Program-made: the position numbers and the translations under genes
Source of the DNA: an uncultured Kiloniellaceae bacterium
GTDB lineage: Bacteria > Pseudomonadota > Alphaproteobacteria > Kiloniellales > Kiloniellaceae
Direction: 5' to 3'
Assembly: GCA_947493695.1 (NCBI GenBank)
Contig: CANLSF010000007.1
Location: 124,001 to 188,000, forward strand
Length of the DNA stretch: 64,000 nt
The notes under the pieces: model-generated
Databases searched by the model: none
What the model saw: the letters and a program-made list of their open reading frames with translations, nothing else
Told to the model about the DNA's origin: nothing
Part shown: positions 25,172 to 34,337 of the stretch, one piece after another
Position numbering within the stretch: position 1 is the first letter of the stretch
How the letters are laid out: every line of letters starts with the position of its first letter

Positions 25172-26122
25172 TCAGCCTCGCTGTCGGCTGATCAGTCCCA
25201 TGGTCACCCCGAGAAGGCGGGCGGCGACCAGTGCGCCGCGGCCACCGATGTCGTTGGCGGGCATGAGTTCGACCAGATTGAGGCCGACGATCTGTGAGCG
25301 CTCGGCTATGGCTTTTAGCAGATTGACCACCTGCCAGTAATGAAAGCCTCCCGGTGCCGGTCCGATCACCGAGGGCACGATGGCCGGGTCCATGGCGTCG
25401 ATATCGAGGTTCACAAACACCTTGCGGTCGCTGGGCATAGCGTTGGTCACCTCGCCGAAATCCCGGTTCACGATGTCCTGCATGGGGAAGAACTTCACTC
25501 CCCAGTCCGTTGCATCGCGAAAGTCCTGCGGACGCGCGCTGCCCAGGCCTCTTGCACCAAGTTGATGCATGGTTTCGACCCAGGGCATTTCCGAAGCCCG
25601 GCGCATGTTGCTCGACAGGCCCATGCGCTCCCCCGCCACCTCATCCCGCCAGTCGATATGAGCATCGAGCTGGACGATGGAAATCGGTCCGTGGGATTCA
25701 TAAGCCTGGAAGACCGGGATGGGCACAGAGTCGTCGCCGCCGATCACAAGAGGCACGGCGCCTTGATCGAGCACGGTCTTCACGGCCCGGGAGATGCCAT
25801 CTCGGTTCGCGGTAAAGTCGTTGTCACTGTAATCGAGGTTTCCCCAATCCACGGCCTTGGTGCCTTCGGCCAGTATGGTTCCACCCAGGTCAAAATCATG
25901 GTGTTTCAAAACACCGGCCCAGCCGTCGGCGGATCGAATGGCGTCCGGAGCATCGGCGCAATAGGGGCCGACCGACTCATAGGGTGTCGCGCAGGGAGCG
26001 CCCATCACCACAATATCCGCATCACCGACCTCGCCCATTGGCGCGGTTGGGATGTCGAAGAGGCCACCGCTTGCCGGGCCGCCGAACATGGCGTCCATGG
26101 TTGGAAAGTCTGCTTCAGACAT
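25172..26122 (-). CDS. Agmatinase-like ureohydrolase with altered metal motif
   Basis: This 316-residue protein belongs to the arginase/agmatinase (ureohydrolase) family, which hydrolyses guanidino compounds at a binuclear Mn centre. Two of the three metal motifs are intact: DAHID at 153-157 and DIDAMDP. The first motif, normally GGDHS, is GGDDS here (Asp131 for His), which changes one metal ligand. The protein could still be active, since Asp can bind Mn, but substrate and activity cannot be assigned. Acting on agmatine or another guanidino acid is inference only. It precedes a DJ-1/PfpI gene on the same strand after a terminator-like hairpin. Confidence 0.85.
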   Translation of the reverse strand: MSEADFPTMDAMFGGPASGGLFDIPTAPMGEVGDADIVVMGAPCATPYESVGPYCADAPDAIRSADGWAGVLKHHDFDLGGTILAEGTKAVDWGNLDYSDNDFTANRDGISRAVKTVLDQGAVPLVIGGDDSVPIPVFQAYESHGPISIVQLDAHIDWRDEVAGERMGLSSNMRRASEMPWVETMHQLGARGLGSARPQDFRDATDWGVKFFPMQDIVNRDFGEVTNAMPSDRKVFVNLDIDAMDPAIVPSVIGPAPGGFHYWQVVNLLKAIAERSQIVGLNLVELMPANDIGGRGALVAARLLGVTMGLISRQRG

Positions 26123-26168
26123 AGGGCGCTCCTGCTGATCGATGTGAATTCAAGAGAGGATACTGAGC

Positions 26169-26199
26169 GAGCCCCAACGCAACCAATACGTCGGGGCTC
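26169..26199. terminator. Hairpin between DJ-1/PfpI and agmatinase-like genes
   Basis: 11-bp stem GAGCCCCAACG / CGTCGGGGCTC (one G-T/A-C irregularity aside, read as GAGCCCC core) with a 9-nt loop, then TATTTTA on the plus side. On the minus strand it follows the DJ-1/PfpI gene and precedes the ureohydrolase start, so it probably separates the two transcripts. Confidence 0.5.
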
Positions 26200-26265
26200 T
26201 ATTTTAACGCTCGGGTTTTACAGGTCACTATCGGAATCGCACCCTGCCCTCTCGCCGCGCTCCCC

Positions 26266-27093
26266 TCATTGTTTCGCCAGGGCTCTGATACGGTCGGGGA
26301 GACCGACAAACATGTCACGCATCATCTTGGTGACCATGGGAGGCGCGACATCCGGCGTGCCTGCGTTGAAGGGAGGTTCCGGTGCATATTCGGCTAGGAG
26401 CTGGACCGATTGCGCATAGGTTTCGTCCCGCATTTCACCGACCAGCGAGAGGCCGAAGTCGATGCCCGCCGTGACCCCTGCCCCGGTAATCCGGTTGCGG
26501 TCGCGCACCACGCGCGCATCAACCGGGATCGCCCCGAATTCGGTCATCAGGGGCCGGGTAAACCAGTGGGACGTGACACGGTAACCATCGATCAAACCTG
26601 CCTTGCCGAGCAGAAGCGTGCCGGTGCAGACCGAGGTGACGTAACGCGCCTTGGAACCTCTGTCGGCGAGGAAGTCGATGGTCTCGGAATCCTGCATGGC
26701 ATCGAGCGCGCCTCTCACCGCGCCCGGCGCGCAGATCACATCCGGCGCAGTGGCGGCCTGATCGAAGGTGACGTCCGGAAGGATCGTGAGACCGGTATCG
26801 GTGGGGAGCGGGTCAAGGGTCTTTGCCGCGATCTTGACCTTTGCGCCCCAAAGGCTCGCCAGCATGTACTGAGGCCCGACGAGGTCCAGCGCGGTCATGC
26901 CGGGATACCCGAGGAAGACGATCTCCTCCGAGCCCTGCCATTCGGCGGGGAACTCGGTCATCGTGTGGGCGGCCGCGTTGGGATCCGCATGCCCGCTGTG
27001 GCTGTCGCCTGTTTTGCTCTCCGAGGCGCGGACATGGGGCGCCGCAAGCAGGCTGGTGAGGGCCGCGAGGCTGAAATAGCGTCTGTTGATCAT
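26266..27093 (-). CDS. Exported DJ-1/PfpI (GATase1-like) protein
   Basis: 275 residues. The N-terminus INRRYFSLAAL resembles a twin-arginine (Tat) signal and is followed by a His/Ser-rich linker. The DJ-1/PfpI domain spans about residues 55-240, with the nucleophile elbow SVCTGTLLLG (catalytic Cys) and GLTILPDVTFD. Closest known relatives by motif are isonitrile hydratase-type proteins and the sensory half of AraC-type GlxA regulators, here without a DNA-binding domain. Substrate unknown. It is the gene right after the TonB-dependent receptor on the minus strand, so a link to metal or siderophore use is possible. Confidence 0.82.
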   Translation of the reverse strand: MINRRYFSLAALTSLLAAPHVRASESKTGDSHSGHADPNAAAHTMTEFPAEWQGSEEIVFLGYPGMTALDLVGPQYMLASLWGAKVKIAAKTLDPLPTDTGLTILPDVTFDQAATAPDVICAPGAVRGALDAMQDSETIDFLADRGSKARYVTSVCTGTLLLGKAGLIDGYRVTSHWFTRPLMTEFGAIPVDARVVRDRNRITGAGVTAGIDFGLSLVGEMRDETYAQSVQLLAEYAPEPPFNAGTPDVAPPMVTKMMRDMFVGLPDRIRALAKQ

Positions 27094-27168
27094 CGTGGTG
27101 GTTCCTTAATCAAACGAGGGATATCTCTTGCAACGAGCAGGGGGAGGTCTGCCCCTCCCCGCGCGCTT

Positions 27169-29316
27169 TCAAAACTTCACGCGCAGTGTGGCGAGAAAGC
27201 TTCGGGGCTGCCCTGGCGCGACGCTGTTGCCTAAAAAGCCATAGGGCAGAAAGTATTCTTCATCGAAGAGGTTCTCGACCGAGACTGAGACCTTCGCCGG
27301 ACCGATTTCATAACCGATCCGGGCATCGGCCACGGCGTAACCGTCAGTTTCGAAGCTGTTGGGCAGGGTTATCTCGGCACCGGACGACGCCGTCAGGCCC
27401 GCGCCCAGCGAAAGGCCTTTCGCATCGCCCTTCAGGAACCGATATTGCCCGGCAATCCGCCCGAAGCTTTGCGGCACGCGCACGAGCCTGTCCCCGACCG
27501 GAAGCGTGGTATCCTTGGTGACCTCGGCCTGCTGGTAGGTGACGTTGGCCAGCAGCGAGAGCTCCGGCATGGGTTGCCACAGAAATTCCGCCTCGACCCC
27601 GCGGGTGCGTTGCTCGCCTGACTGGATCTGGGTGAGCGGAATCTCGGGGTTCGACACAGTGACGTTCTGCCGCTCCACCTGAAACACGGCCAGGGATCCG
27701 GAGAGGCCGACGTCCAGATCAAATTTGACCCCCGCTTCGATCTGTTTCGAGGTCTCGGGCTCAGGTGTTTCACCCGCGACCGCCGGTGTAAAAAAGAGCG
27801 GTTGTTCAAAGCCCTCTCCATAACCGGCGAAAAGCGTGACCTGGTTGGTAATGTCATAGGCCACACCGACACGCGGCGTCAGTTCGTTCTGTCGGGACTC
27901 TGTCCCCTCGGTCAGCGCGTCGCCACGGTCGTCAAGCTTCAGCCGTGTGTAACGCAGTGAGCCGGTGAGATGCAGATCCTCCCACAGCGTGACCTGGTCC
28001 TGGACGTAGATGCTGTAAGAGGTGCTGTGAATGTCGGCGCTGGTACCCGGATTTACGGGACTTGGGAGGGACGTGAAATCCGGCCTGACAGGGTTCAGGA
28101 GGTCCAGCACCCCCCCAGTCGGCAAAAAGGTTGTGGTGCCCGCGTACTCGGTTCGGTCCACCTCCACCCCAAACAGCAACCGGTGACTTGCCGATCCGGT
28201 CGTAAAATCCTTGGTCGTCCAGAGGTTCCCGGTGAACTGCTCCACGTCGTTGGTCAACTGACCTGTGAAAACCGGAAAGCTCAGTCCCCCTAAACTCGAT
28301 CCGAAGAGGAAGCTGTCGTTTTCCTCGAATTCATCCGAGATATACTGAAACGAACCATGCAGGTTCCAGCTGTCACTGATTGCATGATCGATGAATGTCT
28401 GGATGCTGTAGGTCTCTGCATGACTTTCCGGCGGATTGAGCGCGCCCGGAAACTGCGTTTCGTCAAAACCGCTGAAGGTCACCGCCGCGGCGGGCAATCC
28501 CGGATACTCGACGAAATCGCGTTCGCCGTAGAAGCCCAGCACGCTGAGCGTCGTATCCTCGCCGACATCGACTTCGACTGCCGGGAAAAGATTGGTCTGC
28601 TGCGACTGAAGATCGTCGATAAAGCCGTCTTCGGTCCGCATCTCCGCCTGCATTCTGAAACGAAGCTGCCCGTCCTCGACGAGCGGAGCATTGACGTCAG
28701 CGCCGATCCCCCGATTTCCGAAACTGCCGCCGTCGACTTCAACAGAGCCGAAGAATTCCTTCGGGTCAGGTCGTTTGCGCACGATGTTGATGATCCCGCC
28801 CAGGGGAGATCCAACGCCGCCGCCGAACAGCGCGCCCGATGGTCCCTTGATAACCTCAACCCGCTCGACCTGAATGGTGCTCAGGGGATCGGCACTGTTC
28901 GTGAAACCGAACGCCGGTTGGCCATCATAAAAATTACGCGCCTCAAAGCCGCGAATGATCGGCGCGGTCAGAAAAAGCTCGTCATCCCTGCTGACAACAA
29001 CGCCGGGCACATTGCGCAGAACGTCTGCCACGCTTTGGGCGTCCTGCTCTTCAATGATCTGCTGAGGAAGAACCTGCAGCGATTGGGGAATTTGCCAGAC
29101 CGGTGTGCGGGTGCGGGTCGGGCCGTCCGCCGTTGGCGCGCGCCAGCCCTCGACAGGACCGGCAGGCGTTTCGGCGGGGCCCTCTTCCTCAATCACAACC
29201 GCATCCAGTTCCAGGATTTCGCTGCTGTCTTGAGAAGCTGCGGGCACGGCCGTAAAGGCCGCAAAAGCAGCGCTTGCGACAGCGCTGTGCGCCATCGCAT
29301 GAAGGTACTTCGTCAT
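27169..29316 (-). CDS. TonB-dependent siderophore-type outer membrane receptor
   Basis: This 715-residue outer membrane receptor has a signal peptide (cleavage near AASQD), a TonB box-like segment (ELDAVVIEEE), a plug domain (QSLQVLPQQIIEEQDAQS, VERVEVIKGPSGALFGGG) and a 22-strand barrel ending in LRVKF with the C-terminal aromatic needed for Bam insertion. The plug signatures are those of ferric-siderophore receptors (FhuA/FoxA type). No siderophore synthesis genes or TonB are in the window. It is followed by a DJ-1/PfpI gene and preceded by a small DUF2946-like gene, all on the minus strand; Fur-box sequence was not confirmed. Confidence 0.93.
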   Translation of the reverse strand: MTKYLHAMAHSAVASAAFAAFTAVPAASQDSSEILELDAVVIEEEGPAETPAGPVEGWRAPTADGPTRTRTPVWQIPQSLQVLPQQIIEEQDAQSVADVLRNVPGVVVSRDDELFLTAPIIRGFEARNFYDGQPAFGFTNSADPLSTIQVERVEVIKGPSGALFGGGVGSPLGGIINIVRKRPDPKEFFGSVEVDGGSFGNRGIGADVNAPLVEDGQLRFRMQAEMRTEDGFIDDLQSQQTNLFPAVEVDVGEDTTLSVLGFYGERDFVEYPGLPAAAVTFSGFDETQFPGALNPPESHAETYSIQTFIDHAISDSWNLHGSFQYISDEFEENDSFLFGSSLGGLSFPVFTGQLTNDVEQFTGNLWTTKDFTTGSASHRLLFGVEVDRTEYAGTTTFLPTGGVLDLLNPVRPDFTSLPSPVNPGTSADIHSTSYSIYVQDQVTLWEDLHLTGSLRYTRLKLDDRGDALTEGTESRQNELTPRVGVAYDITNQVTLFAGYGEGFEQPLFFTPAVAGETPEPETSKQIEAGVKFDLDVGLSGSLAVFQVERQNVTVSNPEIPLTQIQSGEQRTRGVEAEFLWQPMPELSLLANVTYQQAEVTKDTTLPVGDRLVRVPQSFGRIAGQYRFLKGDAKGLSLGAGLTASSGAEITLPNSFETDGYAVADARIGYEIGPAKVSVSVENLFDEEYFLPYGFLGNSVAPGQPRSFLATLRVKF

Positions 29317-29351
29317 GTAAATTATCGTCCTTTATTCTAAAACACTGCGGT

Positions 29352-29732
29352 TCAGAACAAAGTTGGCGGACCTCGCGCGCCGGGACGATCAGCCGCCTGA
29401 CCGGCGGGTACTTTCCGCGTCCGAAGCCTCAAAGTATCTTCGATCGCCCTGTGCTCAACGCTGTGCGACTGAGCGAAAAGTTCTGGCAGGATTGTCGTCG
29501 CCGTCAGAAGCGGGCAGTCGATTGTGTGTGCAGCGTCCGGGGCACCTTCGCCCGGGTCTCCATCCTTCGCTAGCCCCGCATCACTTAAATCGAGAAATAT
29601 GATCTGACCGCCGCTGCAGATCGGGACCAGGAAACCACCATCATCCTTTTCGACAGCCGACATGAATGCCGACGCAGAAACTGCGTTGAGAAGCCAAAGA
29701 AGGCTCATCAGAATGGCGATCAGGCGATGCAT
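29352..29732 (-). CDS. DUF2946-like small exported protein
   Basis: The ATG at 29732 gives 126 residues starting with a signal peptide (MHRLIAILMSLLWLLNAVSASA). The mature part has ICSGGQIIFLD and IDCPLL, the paired-cysteine pattern of DUF2946-type proteins often encoded next to TonB receptors and copper genes. An upstream ATG at 29768 is possible but adds an unlikely charged extension. It lies 35 bp before the receptor gene on the same strand, so the two are probably cotranscribed. Metal binding is an inference from the Cys pattern and context. Confidence 0.6.
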   Translation of the reverse strand: MHRLIAILMSLLWLLNAVSASAFMSAVEKDDGGFLVPICSGGQIIFLDLSDAGLAKDGDPGEGAPDAAHTIDCPLLTATTILPELFAQSHSVEHRAIEDTLRLRTRKVPAGQAADRPGARGPPTLF

Positions 29733-29966
29733 CGAGGCGAATCTTCTTTGAGAATTAGTACGATACAATCAAGACGTGTGAACTGTGCCGGTGTCAATGG
29801 GAATTGATGGAGAGAGGAGAATCCGTCAGGTTTGGAGAGCGCGCGGCTTTTCGCACGCCATGCAGGTTATGTCTAACTGCATTCCTGGTTAAACCAGACC
29901 CGCTGAGCTTTTCAAACGCTGCCCAGGGTCGGCCAGAACAGCCTGTTCTTCGGTGCCGGGCCCAGG

Positions 29967-30419
29967 TCAGGCCACAGGAAGCTGAGCGGAATCGAACCAA
30001 TACTTCTTCAGGGACTTCATGACCTCGATCATGTCCGCGAAGCTTGTAGGCTTTGTGATGAAGGTGTTTGCGCCGATATCGTAACTCTTGACGATGTCGG
30101 TTTCCGCCTCGGATGTGGTCAGAACAACGACCGGAATCCTGCGCAAATCCATATTGCTCTTGATCTGTTTCAGCACAGTGAAACCATCCACGCCGGGCAT
30201 ATTCAAGTCGAGCAGGATAAGATTAGGACGCGGGGCGCGGGACTGATCGGTGAAGCGACCTTCGGTGAAGAGGTAATCGAGGACTTCAGCGCCATTTGTG
30301 ACGACTTGAAAATCAACTTTATGACCCGCAGACGCAATCGCCTTTTGAACGAGGACGCCGTCTTCCGGGTCATCATCCACCATCAGAACCTTAAATCGCT
30401 TCGTTACGCCCTGCATCAT
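29967..30419 (-). CDS. Single-domain response regulator (Rcp1-like)
   Basis: From the start at 30419 (or the next ATG at 30416) it encodes 150 residues forming a lone receiver domain. The acid pocket is VDDDPED, the phosphorylation Asp lies in LILLDLNMPGVDG, and the Thr/Lys switch residues in VLTTSEAE and ITKPTSF. There is no output domain. Such Rcp1-like regulators pair with phytochrome-type and related kinases. Its start overlaps the end of the ethylene-receptor-like kinase gene by about 28 bp, so it is probably that kinase's partner. Confidence 0.9.
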   Translation of the reverse strand: MMQGVTKRFKVLMVDDDPEDGVLVQKAIASAGHKVDFQVVTNGAEVLDYLFTEGRFTDQSRAPRPNLILLDLNMPGVDGFTVLKQIKSNMDLRRIPVVVLTTSEAETDIVKSYDIGANTFITKPTSFADMIEVMKSLKKYWFDSAQLPVA

Positions 30420-31725
30420 TATTCCGCCGCGTTGGTTGCGAGGTGGGCAATTGGATCTTAAAGATCGCACCCTCGCCACGTGAGGAAACGGCTTCAATCG
30501 CACCGTTATGATTTTCCACGATTTTCTTGCAGATAGCCAGACCTATTCCTGTTCCATCAAATTCACTGCGTCCGTGCAACCGCTGGAAGATCGAGAAAAT
30601 TCGTTCTGCATCCTCCTGATTAAAGCCGATCCCATTGTCCTGTATCGTAAGCTCAACATAGGCGCCGCCGGTCCCTGGTGCGCCCCTTTCATGCAGTGTT
30701 GCGTTTACTTTTACTTCTGGAGTGGAATCAGCGGCGCGGTATTTAAATGCGTTGACCAGCAGATTTTGCATCAGCAGTCGGATCTGTGTCCGATCACCGG
30801 GCACGAGAGGCAAATCACCGATTTCAAGCTTCCCGCCCGACTCTTCGATGCGTTCCGCCAAATCGAATTCTACTTCCTCCACCACTTCGGCGAGATCGAC
30901 GCTCGCAAACTTGATTGAATCCCAGGAGAGGCGCGAAAGCGTCAAAATATCCTTCGTCTGTTTGTTCATTCTGTGCGCAGCGTTCTGCATGATCAGAACG
31001 TACTGCAGAGCCTCTTCCGGCAGATCGTTTTCATACTCGCGTTTCAGGAGGTCGCTGAAGGCCTGAATTTTCCGAAGGGGTTCCTGCAGATCATGAGACG
31101 CGACATAGGCAAAGCGCTCCAGCTCGGCATTCGTCGCGGTAAGCAACTCGGCTTTTTCGCGTAACTCTTCTTCCAGCAGGGTACGACGCTGCACATCCTC
31201 TTTAAGCCGCTGGTTCACTTCCTGAAGTTCACGGGTTCGCGCGACGACCTGCGCCTCCATCTGACTATAGGCATTGTGGAGCTGAATCTGCGCCTCGTTT
31301 TTATCCGAGATTTCATCCGCGAGCCGTTCGTTCATCGCGCGGAGCTGGCTGGGGCCTGGCAAGGCAAGTACTTTTGGCAGCATCGGCCAGAGCGAGATCG
31401 CCGTAATCACCGAAATCAATGCCGTCATCAGTTTTATCATCCCCTGAGCCCCGTAGTAGGGCTCCCACAGCATGATCATCCCGGTCAGATGGGTGACCCC
31501 GCAGGCGAAAATGAAAAGCGCGAAGAGGCCGAAGGTCCTCTTAAACGCAAGATCTTCGCGTTTGTTCAGCAGCAGGATCAGAGCAATCGGGATCGAAAAG
31601 TACGACACAGCAATGACGCCGTCCGAGAGCGCGTGTATCGCAATCAGATCGGGCCGCCATGCGAGACAGTAACCATGGGGGACGAAAGAAGCGGCACCGA
31701 ACAGATATTCGTAGATTGCTTGCAT
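30391..31725 (-). CDS. Histidine kinase with ethylene-receptor-like membrane sensor domain
   Basis: The 444-residue kinase begins with three membrane helices (about 30-53, 63-85 and 95-118). This domain matches the copper/ethylene-binding domain of plant ETR1 and cyanobacterial SynEtr1: with ETR1 numbering plus ten, Asp35, Tyr42, Ile72, Cys75 and His79 correspond to D25, Y32, I62, C65 and H69 of ETR1; motifs are YFSIP and ACGVTH. Glu38 of ETR1 is Ala48 here. A coiled coil (about 130-210) leads to HisKA (ASHDLQEPLRK, His within) and a HATPase domain (DNGIGF, GTGIGLAIC). It is the middle gene of a three-gene signalling operon; 18 bp separate it from the upstream kinase gene. Ligand is inferred, not shown. 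Confidence 0.9.
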   Translation of the reverse strand: MQAIYEYLFGAASFVPHGYCLAWRPDLIAIHALSDGVIAVSYFSIPIALILLLNKREDLAFKRTFGLFALFIFACGVTHLTGMIMLWEPYYGAQGMIKLMTALISVITAISLWPMLPKVLALPGPSQLRAMNERLADEISDKNEAQIQLHNAYSQMEAQVVARTRELQEVNQRLKEDVQRRTLLEEELREKAELLTATNAELERFAYVASHDLQEPLRKIQAFSDLLKREYENDLPEEALQYVLIMQNAAHRMNKQTKDILTLSRLSWDSIKFASVDLAEVVEEVEFDLAERIEESGGKLEIGDLPLVPGDRTQIRLLMQNLLVNAFKYRAADSTPEVKVNATLHERGAPGTGGAYVELTIQDNGIGFNQEDAERIFSIFQRLHGRSEFDGTGIGLAICKKIVENHNGAIEAVSSRGEGAIFKIQLPTSQPTRRNNDAGRNEAI

Positions 31726-31743
31726 GGAAAACCCCCGAGGGTG

Positions 31744-33012
31744 TTACGAGATAAAAGGCCGCTTCTTAAGCCTGTCTGGCGGAAAGGTCAGAATGACCCG
31801 CGTGCCGGATCCCAAGTCACTTTTTATGTCGAGAACCCCGTTATGCAGTGCGATAAAAGAACTGATAATGGAGAGCCCGAGACCAGCGCCGGCGGCAGGG
31901 CTCTGAGACTTTCGGATCTGCGTGAAGGGCTCCTTGACCCGTTCGATCTGCGCCGGCGGGATCCCGATACCCGTGTCTTCGACAATCAGATCCAGACCAT
32001 CACCTGTAACCTCAACGCAAAGCATGATACGGCCATTTTCAGGCGTGAATTTTATCGAATTGGTGAGAGAATTGATCAGCATGCGTTCCGCAAGCTGACG
32101 ATCAGCATAGAGCAATGGCAATCCCTCCGGAAGGATGGTTTCAATCGACAGCTTTGCTGCCGTCGCGCTCGGCGTAATCAGCTTAAGCACCATCGATATC
32201 ATGTCCTCAATTTCGATATCGGTCTCGTTCAGTTCGACGTTTCCGGACTCGATTTTCGACAGATCGAGTATATCACTGATCATTGACAGGAGGATTTGCC
32301 CGCTTTGATTGATGTCGCTGGCATACCCCAGATATCTCTGGGCCCCGATCGGCCCGGCGATCTGCTGTTGGATGGCTTCGGAGAATCCGATAATCGCGTT
32401 CAATGGCGTCCTGAGGTCATGGCTCATCCGAGCCAGAAAATCGGATTTCGCCAGGTTCGCCGTCTCTGCCTCATGCTTAGCCTGCCGCAAGAGGGACTCG
32501 CTGCGGCGTAACTGCTGCTCCGTTTCGAACTGAACCCGGACATGGCGGATCGTCCGTTCGAGCAGAACCCCGGTGAGACCATCCTTATCGAGGTAGTCGT
32601 AGGCTCCCGCCGCGGTCGCTTCCATATCGACTGCGTAATCACCGCGTCCGGTCAGGATAATCATCGGGGTGCCACCCAAGCGCCCACCCAGCTCTTCCAC
32701 AAGTTCGAGCCCGCAGTGCTCGCCGAGGTGATAGTCGATGAGGCCAACGTGGAAATCTTCATTCTTTAAAAGTCCGAGCGCGTCTTCGAAACTCGCAACG
32801 GTGACAACACTGAACCTCGGGGTCTCAATTTTCGACAGAAGCTTATTGATCAAAAGATGATCGACTGAATCGTCATCCACATAGAGAATTCGACAGCGTG
32901 CAGTCTGCAAGGCTTCTTGGCGACGGTGTTTTGCTTTCGGCGCGCAGGAACAAGGACTGCAGGCACTTGACGAGCTTCGATCTGACGTCAACCGGGCTTT
33001 GGAGTAGGTCAT
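31744..33012 (-). CDS. Receiver-histidine kinase (REC-HisKA-HATPase)
   Basis: This 422-residue soluble protein has an N-terminal receiver domain ([32 protein letters not shown]) followed by a coiled coil, HisKA with [17 protein letters not shown] and a HATPase with DTGIGIPP and GAGLGLSI. The order REC before kinase marks it as a relay element that may accept phosphate from another kinase. The first 40 residues, rich in Ser and Cys ([14 protein letters not shown]), are unusual and may mean that translation begins later. It is the first gene of the operon containing the ethylene-receptor-like kinase. Confidence 0.9.
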   Translation of the reverse strand: MTYSKARLTSDRSSSSACSPCSCAPKAKHRRQEALQTARCRILYVDDDSVDHLLINKLLSKIETPRFSVVTVASFEDALGLLKNEDFHVGLIDYHLGEHCGLELVEELGGRLGGTPMIILTGRGDYAVDMEATAAGAYDYLDKDGLTGVLLERTIRHVRVQFETEQQLRRSESLLRQAKHEAETANLAKSDFLARMSHDLRTPLNAIIGFSEAIQQQIAGPIGAQRYLGYASDINQSGQILLSMISDILDLSKIESGNVELNETDIEIEDMISMVLKLITPSATAAKLSIETILPEGLPLLYADRQLAERMLINSLTNSIKFTPENGRIMLCVEVTGDGLDLIVEDTGIGIPPAQIERVKEPFTQIRKSQSPAAGAGLGLSIISSFIALHNGVLDIKSDLGSGTRVILTFPPDRLKKRPFIS

Positions 33013-33529
33013 CGCCTAAAACCTTACGTGAGGCTGCACTTACAACATAAAAATAATGTAATTAATTTAGTGCACCCGATTTTTCATCCCCATCTAAACT
33101 CTAGTATAAAATAAAAATAGAGAATCTGAAATATTTATTTCAATCAACGCCATGTTATAGAAAATTAATAAACTCTTTTACTGCGATACCACTTAGATTG
33201 AATTCTCCGACAACTCCTTATATTTCTTTTTAGTTGATTAATAATAACAATTCACACCACTTTAGATGGCCGCAACTTCATCGCCTTACCTGGTTGCTCG
33301 CATCCAAAAATAACCGAGTTCACGCGGCTTTAGCTGGCGTTCTTTGATTTGAATGGAAACCTGCGGCCGCACTTGGGTAACACGCCCCAAACTCTTGCCA
33401 CGAAATGAGTCAAATTCCGCCACGGTGGAACCATCGCTTTGCCGCAACTCTCGGGCCTGCTGCTGGCGCAACAGGTTAACAGCCAGGCAGCGCACAATGC
33501 CGCTGTCACGGCAAGTCCCGAAAGAAGCG
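33013..33529. other. AT-rich promoter region of the signalling operon and GH25 gene
   Basis: About 517 bp between divergent genes. The part 33040-33250 is strikingly AT-rich (runs such as ATAAAAATAATG and TTTTTAGTTGATTAATAATAAC) compared with the surrounding DNA, which suggests promoter or nucleoid-protein binding sequence. No frame in it has a start signal. The longer GH25 reading frame from 33353 is rejected in favour of 33530. Confidence 0.45.
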
Positions 33530-34306
33530 ATGTCAGAACCGGAATCCTCACCCATTGACGCACAGAAACCGGCGCCGCCCCGCCGCGGCGATCGGAACCC
33601 TTTGGCGCGATTCTTGTTGAAGCTTGGAGTGGCCATCAGCGCTTTAACCGGATTGGCCGCCTGCGCGTACCTCTACTTCCTCACTTTCCATCCCGACGAA
33701 GAGCGATATCCGGTACGGGGCATCGACGTTTCGCATCATCAGGGAGCCATCGACTGGCCGGCGGTTGCCGGCAGCGGCATTGCCTTTGCCTACATCAAGG
33801 CCACGGAAGGCGGAGACTTCAGCGACCGGCGGTTTCAACAGAACTGGCGCGAGGCCAGCACGGCAGGGCTGCGCATCGGAGCCTATCACTTCTTTACCTT
33901 CTGCCGCCCTGGCAGAGAACAGGCGGCTCACTTCATCGCCACAGTCCCCGCCGAACCGGAGAGGCTGCCGCCTGCGGTCGATCTGGAGTTCGGCGGTAAC
34001 TGCGGCACAGGCAGCAAACGCCTGGATGTGATGAAAGAGCTCGCGGCCTTTCTGGATATCGTCGAAGCACACTACGGGATGAAGGCGCTGCTCTATGCGA
34101 CGCCGGAATTTTACATGGCATATCTGGCGAACCGGAAAATCGACAACCCTCTCTGGTTCCGCTCCATCCTCTTCGAGCCGAGCTACAACCGGCAGCCCTG
34201 GACGTTCTGGCAGTATCACAACCGGGGCCGGATCGCGGGCATCGAGGGGCCGGTCGATTACAACGTCTTCGCCGGATCTCTGGAGGCCTTCGCCAAAAGC
34301 TGGTGA
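33530..34306 (+). CDS. Membrane-anchored GH25 lysozyme-like muramidase
   Basis: The ATG at 33530 follows CCCGAAAGAAG and gives 258 residues. A charged proline-rich start is followed by one TM segment (about 28-52), then a GH25 domain (about 62-255) with GIDVSHHQG (Asp66), YIKATEGGDF and AVDLEFGG (Asp151, Glu153), the acidic residues typical of the family. It should hydrolyse peptidoglycan MurNAc-GlcNAc bonds in the periplasm. It is not near phage genes, so a housekeeping or cell-wall remodelling role is more likely than phage lysis. Convergent with the PhyH gene, 31 bp apart. Confidence 0.88.
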   Translation: MSEPESSPIDAQKPAPPRRGDRNPLARFLLKLGVAISALTGLAACAYLYFLTFHPDEERYPVRGIDVSHHQGAIDWPAVAGSGIAFAYIKATEGGDFSDRRFQQNWREASTAGLRIGAYHFFTFCRPGREQAAHFIATVPAEPERLPPAVDLEFGGNCGTGSKRLDVMKELAAFLDIVEAHYGMKALLYATPEFYMAYLANRKIDNPLWFRSILFEPSYNRQPWTFWQYHNRGRIAGIEGPVDYNVFAGSLEAFAKSW

Positions 34307-34337
34307 GGACGACGCCAACCAGAGACAGGAACAGGCT

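Noticed and set aside
33530-34306. GH25 gene as a phage endolysin
   Set aside because: No holin, tail or integrase genes are near; the protein has a membrane anchor, so a cell-wall role is more likely.
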